From Perkinsela sp. pyNocScin1 (Eukaryota > Euglenozoa > Kinetoplastea > Prokinetoplastida > Perkinselidae): a stretch of 64,000 nucleotides of DNA. Under the pieces are notes generated by a model, which saw only the letters and a program-made list of their open reading frames with translations, was not told the origin of the DNA and did not search any database. Below, piece by piece: positions 56,190-64,000 of this stretch (position 1 is the stretch's first letter; every line of letters begins with the position of its first letter). Position numbers and translations under genes: made by a program. Location: positions 1,487,945 through 1,551,944 of the forward strand of contig CAXHTR010000005.1 of the NCBI GenBank assembly GCA_964019655.1, read 5' to 3'.

Positions 56190-59100
56190 ACCTCACGAAG
56201 GGCTCTTCAGCCTGCGAGCTTGATCCGCCTCTCAAGGACCGAAAGATGGGTGCAATAGCACTCGTCTTTCGCTCCGGTACGAGCATGCTCGCGCTACGAA
56301 GGGCTCTTCAGCCTGCGAGCTCGATCCGCCTGTGCAGTCAGAAAGACGGGTGCAAAAACACTCGTCTTTCGCTCTCGTGAGAGCATCCTCGCGCTACGAA
56401 GGGCTCTTCAGCCTGCGAGCTCGATCCGCCTGTGCAGTAAGAAAGACGGGTGCAAAAACACTCGTCTTTCGCTCTCGTGAGAGCATCCTCGCGCTACGAA
56501 GGGCTCTTCAGCCTGCGAGCTCGATCCGCCTCTCCAGGAGCGAAAGATGGGTGCAATAGCACTCGTCGTTCGCTCCGGTACGAGCATCCTCGCGCTACGA
56601 AGGGCTCTTCAGCCTGCGACCTCGATCCGCCTCTCCAGGAGCGAAAGATGGGTGCAATAGCACTCGTCGTTCGCTCCGGTACGAGCATCCTCGCGCTACG
56701 AAGGGCTCTTCAGCCTGCGACCTCGGATCGCCTCTCCAGGAGCGAAAGATGGGTGCAATAGCACTCGTCTTTCGCTCTCGTGAGAGCATCCTCGCGCTAC
56801 GAAGGGCTCTTCAGCCTGCGACCTCGATCCGCCTCTCCAGGAGCGAAAGATGGGTGCAATAGCACTCGTCGTTCGCTCCGGTACGAGCATCCTCGCGCTA
56901 CGAAGGGCTCTTCAGCCTGCGACCTCGGATCGCCTCTCCAGGAGCGAAAGATGGGTGCAATAGCACTCGTCGTTCGCTCCGGTACGAGCATCCTCGCGCT
57001 ACGAAGGGCTCTTCAGCCTGCGACCTCGGATCGCCTCTCCAGGAGCGAAAGATGGGTGCAATAGCACTCGTCTTTCGCTCCGGTACGAGCATCCTCGCGC
57101 TACGAAGGGCTCTTCAGCCTGCGAGCTCGATCCGCCTCTCCAGGAGCGAAAGATGGGTGCAATAGCACTCGTCTTTCGCTCTCGTGAGAGCATCCTCACG
57201 CTACGAAGGGCTGTTCAGCCTGCGAGCTTGATCCGCCTCTCCAGGAGCGAAAGATGGGTGCAATAGCACTCGTCGTTCGCTCCGGTACGAGCATCCTCGC
57301 GCTACGAAGGGCTCTTCAGCCTGCGACCTCGGTTCGCCTCTCCAGGAGCGAAAGATGGGTGCAATAGCACTCGTCTTTCGCTCTCGTGAGAGCATCCTCG
57401 CGCTACGAAGGGCTCTTCAGCCTGCGACCTCGGATCGCCTCTCCAGGAGCGAAAGATGGGTGCAATAGCACTCGTCGTTCGCTCCGGTACGAGCATCCTC
57501 GCGCTACGAAGGGCTCTTCAGCCTGCGACCTCGGATCGCCTCTCCAGGAGCGAAAGATGGGTGCAATAGCACTCGTCTTTCGCTCCGGTACGAGCATGCT
57601 CGCGCTACGAAGGGCTCTTCAGCCTGCGAGCTTGATCCGCCTCTCCAGGAACGAAAGATGGGTGCAATAGCACTCGTCCTTCGCTCTCGTGAGAGCATCC
57701 TCGCGCTACGAAGGGCTCTTCAGCCTGCGACCTCGGATCGCCTCTCCAGGAGCGAAAGATGGGTGCAATAGCACTCGTCTTTCGCTCTCGTGAGAGCATC
57801 CTCGCGCTACGAAGGGCTCTTCAGCCTGCGAGCTCGATCCGCCTCTCCAGGAGCGAAAGATGGGTGCAATAGCACTCGTCTTTCGCTCTCGTGAGAGCAT
57901 CCTCGCGCTACGAAGGGCTCTTCAGCCTGCGACCTCGATCCGCCTCTCCAGGAGCGAAAGATGGGTGCAATAGCACTCGTCTTTCGCTCTCGTGAGAGCA
58001 TCCTCGCGCTACGAAGGGCTCTTCAGCCTGCGACCTCGGATCGCCTCTCCAGGAGCGAAAGATGGGTGCAATAGCACTCGTCTTTCGCTCTCGTGAGAGC
58101 ATCCTCGCGCTACGAAGGGCTTTTCAGCCTGCGACCTCGGATCGCCTCTCCAGGAGCGAAAGGTGGGTGCAATAGCACTCGTCGTTCGCTCCGGTACGAG
58201 CATGCTCGCGCTACGAAGGGCTCTTCAGCCTGCGACCTCGGATCGCCTCTCCAGGAGCGAAAGATGGGTGCAATAGCACTCGTCCTTCGCTCTCGTGAGA
58301 GCATCCTCGCGCTACGAAGGGCTCTTCAGCCTGCGAGCTCGATCCGCCTCTCCAGGAGCGAAAGACGAGTGCTATTGCACCCATCTTTCGCTCCGGTACG
58401 AGCATCCTCGCGCTACCAAGGGCTCTTCAGCCTGCGACCTCGATCCGCCTCTCCAGGAGCGAAAGATGGGTGCAATAGCACTCGTCTTTCGCTCTCGTGA
58501 GAGCATCCTCGCGCTACGAAGGGCTCTTCAGCCTGCGACCTCGGATCGCCTCTCCAGGAGCGAAAGATGGGTGCAATAGCACTCGTCGTTCGCTCCGGTA
58601 CGAGCATCCTCGCGCTACGAAGGGCTCTTCAGCCTGCGACCTCGGATCGCCTCTCCAGGAGCGAAAGATGGGTGCAATAGCACTCGTCTTTCGCTCCGGT
58701 ACGAGCATGCTCGCGCTACGAAGGGCTCTTCAGCCTGCGAGCTTGATCCGCCTCTCCAGGAGCGAAAGATGGGTGCAATAGCACTCGTCCTTCGCTCTCG
58801 TGAGAGCATCCTCGCGCTACGAAGGGCTCTTCAGCCTGCGACCTCGGATCGCCTCTCCAGGAGCGAAAGATGGGTGCAATAGCACTCGTCGTTCGCTCCG
58901 GTACGAGCATCCTCGCGCTACGAAGGGCTCTTCAGCCTGCGACCTCGGATCGCCTCTCCAGGAGCGAAAGATGGGTGCAATAGCACTCGTCGTTCGCTCC
59001 GGTACGAGCATCCTCGCGCTACGAAGGGCTCTTCTGCCTGCGACCTCGGATCGCCTCTCCAGGAGCGAAAGATGGGTGCAATAGCACTCGTCTTTCGCTC

Positions 59101-62100
59101 TCGTGAGAGCATCCTCGCGCTACGAAGGGCTCTTCAGCCTGCGACCTCGATCCGCCTCTCCAGGAGCGAAAGATGGGTGCAATAGCACTCGTCTTTCGCT
59201 CCGGTACGAGCATCCTCGCGCTACGAAGGGCTCTTCAGCCTGCGACCTCGATCCGCCTCTCCAGGAGCGAAAGATGGGTGCAATAGCACTCGTCTTTCGC
59301 TCTCGTGAGAGCATCCTCGCGCTACGAAGGGCTCTTCAGCCTGCGAGCTCGATCCGCCTCTCCAGGAGCGAAAGATGGGTGCAATAGCACTCGTCTTTCG
59401 CTCTCGTGAGAGCATCCTCGCGCTACGAAGGGCTCTTCAGCCTGCGAGCTCGATCCGCCTCTCCAGGAGCGAAAGACGAGTGCTATTGCACCCATCTTTC
59501 GCTCCGGTACGAGCATCCTCGCGCTACGAAGGGCTCTTCAGCCTGCGACCTCGATCCGCCTCTCCAGGAGCGAAAGATGGGTGCAATAGCACTCGTCTTT
59601 CGCTCTCGTGAGAGCATCCTCGCGCTACGAAGGGCTCTTCAGCCTGCGACCTCGATCCGCCTCTCCAGGAGCGAAAGATGGGTGCAATAGCACTCGTCTT
59701 TCGCTCCGGTACGAGCATCCTCGCGCTACGAAGGGCTCTTCAGCCTGCGACCTCGATCCGCCTCTCCAGGAGCGAAAGATGGGTGCAATAGCACTCGTCG
59801 TTCGCTCCGGTACGAGCATGCTCGCGCTACGAAGGGCTCTTCAGCCTGCGACCTCGGATCGCCTCTCCAGGAGCGAAAGATGGGTGCAATAGCACTCGTC
59901 CTTCGCTCTCGTGAGAGCATCCTCGCGCTACGAAGGGCTCTTCAGCCTGCGAGCTCGATCCGCCTCTCCAGGAGCGAAAGACGAGTGCTATTGCACCCAT
60001 CTTTCGCTCCGGTACGAGCATCCTCGCGCTACGAAGGGCTCTTCAGCCTGCGACCTCGATCCGCCTCTCCAGGAGCGAAAGATGGGTGCAATAGCACTCG
60101 TCTTTCGCTCTCGTGAGAGCATCCTCGCGCTACGAAGGGCTCTTCAGCCTGCGACCTCGGATCGCCTCTCCAGGAGCGAAAGATGGGTGCAATAGCACTC
60201 GTCGTTCGCTCCGGTACGAGCATCCTCGCGCTACGAAGGGCTCTTCAGCCTGCGACCTCGGATCGCCTCTCCAGGAGCGAAAGATGGGTGCAATAGCACT
60301 CGTCTTTCGCTCCGGTACGAGCATGCTCGCGCTACGAAGGGCTCTTCAGCCTGCGAGCTTGATCCGCCTCTCCAGGAGCGAAAGATGGGTGCAATAGCAC
60401 TCGTCCTTCGCTCTCGTGAGAGCATCCTCGCGCTACGAAGGGCTCTTCAGCCTGCGACCTCGGATCGCCTCTCCAGGAGCGAAAGATGGGTGCAATAGCA
60501 CTCGTCGTTCGCTCCGGTACGAGCATCCTCGCGCTACGAAGGGCTCTTCAGCCTGCGACCTCGGATCGCCTCTCCAGGAGCGAAAGATGGGTGCAATAGC
60601 ACTCGTCGTTCGCTCCGGTACGAGCATCCTCGCGCTACGAAGGGCTCTTCTGCCTGCGACCTCGGATCGCCTCTCCAGGAGCGAAAGATGGGTGCAATAG
60701 CACTCGTCTTTCGCTCTCGTGAGAGCATCCTCGCGCTACGAAGGGCTCTTCAGCCTGCGAGCTCGATCCGCCTCTCCAGGAGCGAAAGATGGGTGCAATA
60801 GCACTCGTCTTTCGCTCTCGTGAGAGCATCCTCGCGCTACGAAGGGCTCTTCAGCCTGCGACCTCGATCCGCCTCTCCAGGAGCGAAAGATGGGTGCAAT
60901 AGCACTCGTCTTTCGCTCCGGTACGAGCATCCTCGCGCTACGAAGGGCTCTTCAGCCTGCGACCTCGATCCGCCTCTCCAGGAGCGAAAGATGGGTGCAA
61001 TAGCACTCGTCTTTCGCTCTCGTGAGAGCATCCTCGCGCTACGAAGGGCTCTTCAGCCTGCGAGCTCGATCCGCCTCTCCAGGAGCGAAAGATGGGTGCA
61101 ATAGCACTCGTCTTTCGCTCTCGTGAGAGCATCCTCGCGCTACGAAGGGCTCTTCAGCCTGCGAGCTCGATCCGCCTCTCCAGGAGCGAAAGATGGGTGC
61201 AATAGCACTCGTCTTTCGCTCTCGTGAGAGCATCCTCGCTCTACGAAGGGCTTTTCAGCCTGCGAGCTTGATCCGCCTCTCCAGGAGCGAAAGATGGGTG
61301 CAATAGCACTCGTCCTTCGCTCTCGTGAGAGCATCCTCGCGCTACGAAGGGCTCTTCAGCCTGCGACCTCGGATCGCCTCTCCAGGAGCGAAAGATGGGT
61401 GCAATAGCACTCGTCGTTCGCTCCGGTACGAGCATCCTCGCACTACGAAGGGCTCTTCAGCCTGCGACCTCGGATCGCCTCTCCAGGAGCGAAAGATGGG
61501 TGCAATAGCACTCGTCTTTCGCTCTCGTGAGAGCATCCTCGCGCTACGAAGGGCTTTTCAGCCTGCGACCTCGGATCGCCTCTCCAGGAGCGAAAGATGG
61601 GTGCAATAGCACTCGTCGTTCGCTCCGGTACGAGCATGCTCGCGCTACGAAGGGCTCTTCAGCCTGCGACCTCGGATCGCCTCTCCAGGAGCGAAAGATG
61701 GGTGCAATAGCACTCGTCCTTCGCTCTCGTGAGAGCATCCTCGCGCTACGAAGGGCTCTTCAGCCTGCGACCTCGGATCGCCTCTCCAGGAGCGAAAGAT
61801 GGGTGCAATAGCACTCGTCTTTCGCTCTCGTGAGAGCATCCTCGCGCTACGAAGGGCTCTTCAGCCTGCGACCTCGATCCGCCTCTCCAGGAGCGAAAGA
61901 TGGGTGCAATAGCACTCGTCTTTCGCTCCGGTACGAGCATCCTCGCGCTACGAAGGGCTCTTCAGCCTGCGACCTCGATCCGCCTCTCCAGGAGCGAAAG
62001 ATGGGTGCAATAGCACTCGTCTTTCGCTCTCGTGAGAGCATCCTCGCGCTACGAAGGGCTCTTCAGCCTGCGACCTCGGATCGCCTCTCCAGGAGCGAAA

Positions 62101-64000
62101 GATGGGTGCAATAGCACTCGTCGTTCGCTCCGGTACGAGCATCCTCGCGCTACGAAGGGCTCTTCAGCCTGCGACCTCGGATCGCCTCTCCAGGAGCGAA
62201 AGATGGGTGCAATAGCACTCGTCGTTCGCTCCGGTACGAGCATCCTCGCGCTACGAAGGGCTCTTCTGCCTGCGACCTCGGATCGCCTCTCCAGGAGCGA
62301 AAGATGGGTGCAATAGCACTCGTCTTTCGCTCTCGTGAGAGCATCCTCGCGCTACGAAGGGCTCTTCAGCCTGCGAGCTCGATCCGCCTCTCCAGGAGCG
62401 AAAGATGGGTGCAATAGCACTCGTCGTTCGCTCCGGTACGAGCATCCTCGCGCTACGAAGGGCTCTTCAGCCTGCGACCTCGGATCGCCTCTCCAGGAGC
62501 GAAAGATGGGTGCAATAGCACTCGTCTTTCGCTCCGGTACGAGCATCCTCGCGCTACGAAGGGCTCTTCAGCCTGCGACCTCGATCCGCCTCTCCAGGAG
62601 CGAAAGATGGGTGCAATAGCACTCGTCTTTCGCTCTCGTGAGAGCATCCTCGCGCTACGAAGGGCTCTTCAGCCTGCGAGCTCGATCCGCCTCTCCAGGA
62701 GCGAAAGATGGGTGCAATAGCACTCGTCTTTCGCTCTCGTGAGAGCATCCTCGCGCTACGAAGGGCTCTTCAGCCTGCGAGCTCGATCCGCCTCTCCAGG
62801 AGCGAAAGATGGGTGCAATAGCACTCGTCTTTCGCTCTCGTGAGAGCATCCTCGCTCTACGAAGGGCTTTTCAGCCTGCGAGCTTGATCCGCCTCTCCAG
62901 GAGCGAAAGATGGGTGCAATAGCACTCGTCCTTCGCTCTCGTGAGAGCATCCTCGCGCTACGAAGGGCTCTTCAGCCTGCGACCTCGGATCGCCTCTCCA
63001 GGAGCGAAAGATGGGTGCAATAGCACTCGTCGTTCGCTCCGGTACGAGCATCCTCGCACTACGAAGGGCTCTTCAGCCTGCGACCTCGGATCGCCTCTCC
63101 AGGAGCGAAAGATGGGTGCAATAGCACTCGTCTTTCGCTCTCGTGAGAGCATCCTCGCGCTACGAAGGGCTTTTCAGCCTGCGACCTCGGATCGCCTCTC
63201 CAGGAGCGAAAGATGGGTGCAATAGCACTCGTCGTTCGCTCCGGTACGAGCATGCTCGCGCTACGAAGGGCTCTTCAGCCTGCGACCTCGGATCGCCTCT
63301 CCAGGAGCGAAAGATGGGTGCAATAGCACTCGTCCTTCGCTCTCGTGAGAGCATCCTCGCGCTACGAAGGGCTCTTCAGCCTGCGACCTCGGATCGCCTC
63401 TCCAGGAGCGAAAGATGGGTGCAATAGCACTCGTCTTTCGCTCTCGTGAGAGCATCCTCGCGCTACGAAGGGCTCTTCAGCCTGCGACCTCGATCCGCCT
63501 CTCCAGGAGCGAAAGATGGGTGCAATAGCACTCGTCTTTCGCTCCGGTACGAGCATCCTCGCGCTACGAAGGGCTCTTCAGCCTGCGACCTCGATCCGCC
63601 TCTCCAGGAGCGAAAGATGGGTGCAATAGCACTCGTCTTTCGCTCTCGTGAGAGCATCCTCGCGCTACGAAGGGCTCTTCAGCCTGCGAGCTCGATCCGC
63701 CTCTCCAGGAGCGAAAGATGGGTGCAATAGCACTCGTCTTTCGCTCCGGTACGAGCATGCTCGCGCTACGAAGGGCTCTTCAGCCTGCGAGCTTGATCCG
63801 CCTCTCCAGGAGCGAAAGATGGGTGCAATAGCACTCGTCTTTCGCTCTCGTGAGAGCATCCTCGCGCTACGAAGGGCTCTTCAGCCTGCGACCTCGGATC
63901 GCCTCTCCAGGAGCGAAAGATGGGTGCAATAGCACTCGTCGTTCGCTCCGGTACGAGCATGCTCGCGCTACGAAGGGCTCTTCAGCCTGCGACCTCGGAT
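56190..64000. repeat. 101-bp tandem satellite array, continues beyond the window
   Basis: After a diverged first unit and two 100-bp units, 74 consecutive units of exactly 101 bp run from 56488 (CTCGCGCTAC used as phase mark) to 63962, followed by a partial unit. Each unit contains a 17-bp-arm inverted repeat (GAGCGAAAGATGGGTGC - AATA - GCACTCGTCTTTCGCTC) and a second short palindrome in one of two forms (GCTCTCGTGAGAGC or GCTCCGGTACGAGC). The unit length is not a multiple of three and both strands show equally long frames, so it is not coding. Confidence 0.97.
58514..63565. repeat. Higher-order repeat of 16 satellite units, period 1616 bp
   Basis: Rare single-base variants recur at exactly 1616 bp: CTTCTGCCTG at 59031, 60647 and 62263; CTCGCTCTAC at 61235 and 62851; CTCGCACTAC at 61437 and 63053. 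Since 1616 = 16 x 101, blocks of 16 units were copied as a whole. One extra unit shifts part of the first copy by 101 bp. Confidence 0.85.

Noticed and set aside
56190-64000. CRISPR array or repeat-protein gene
   Set aside because: There are no spacers: units follow each other directly. 101 is not divisible by three, and both strands give similar short frames, so the frames are by-products of the repeat.

Overview
The window looks like nuclear DNA of a kinetoplastid-type protist. I saw no introns and no bacterial operon signals. The genes form two long one-strand blocks that diverge from a gene-free strand-switch region (about 30.9-32.2 kb). The left block carries a nucleotidyl-transferase-type RNA ligase (21016-22554, minus) whose motifs match kinetoplastid RNA-editing ligases, and a multi-box HMG-like protein with a basic N-terminus. 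Both fit mitochondrial (kinetoplast) DNA/RNA biology. A prokinetoplastid such as Perkinsela or Ichthyobodo, or a bodonid, is possible, but the species cannot be fixed from the sequence.

Layout. (1) 1-30859, minus strand: 25 leucine-rich-repeat (LRR) genes in close succession, counting one cut by the window edge and one frameshifted, with several LRR fragments. They are interrupted only by the HMG-like gene, the RNA ligase and one unrecognised gene (24056-25444). (2) 30860-32175: AT-rich divergent strand-switch region. (3) 32176-35080, plus strand: two LRR genes separated by a 968-bp hAT transposon with a perfect 8-bp target duplication. (4) About 35-46 kb: sparse accessory region with short unrelated proteins that mostly end in a membrane segment, a Tc1/mariner-like element, and three decayed copies of a different, RNI-like LRR gene. 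(5) 46134-53256, plus strand: six more LRR genes or pseudogenes, including a 454-residue one, and a solitary N-terminal remnant. (6) About 54-55.7 kb: an LRR pseudogene cut by an inverted-repeat element of unknown type, then a 108-bp hAT MITE. (7) About 56190 to the window end: a 101-bp satellite, 74 consecutive units without one length change, with a 16-unit (1616-bp) higher-order repeat and a hairpin core that is flipped in three units.

The LRR proteins form one modular family. Each has a very short hydrophobic start (about 6-12 residues) ending at an acidic residue, an N-terminal cap (GR-x-D ... SLSDQ-x-LMEML ... C-x-W-x-GV-x-C) resembling the plant LRRNT_2 cap, 3 to about 15 repeats of about 23 residues (LP-x-x-L-x-x-L-x-L-x-x-N-x-F-S-G-x-x-x-L), and often a tail motif (VVDE-x-G-x-x-H). 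Transmembrane or GPI-type ends are absent, so secretion is the simplest reading. I separate subtypes A (with the tandem group A1), B (large insertion in the Cys loop, IDTR-x-FPR motif) and C (C-x-W-x-GV-x-C, long spacer, W-[LI]-PP-T). Pseudogenes, solitary modules and near-identical 5' ends point to a rapidly evolving array shaped by duplication, recombination and transposons.
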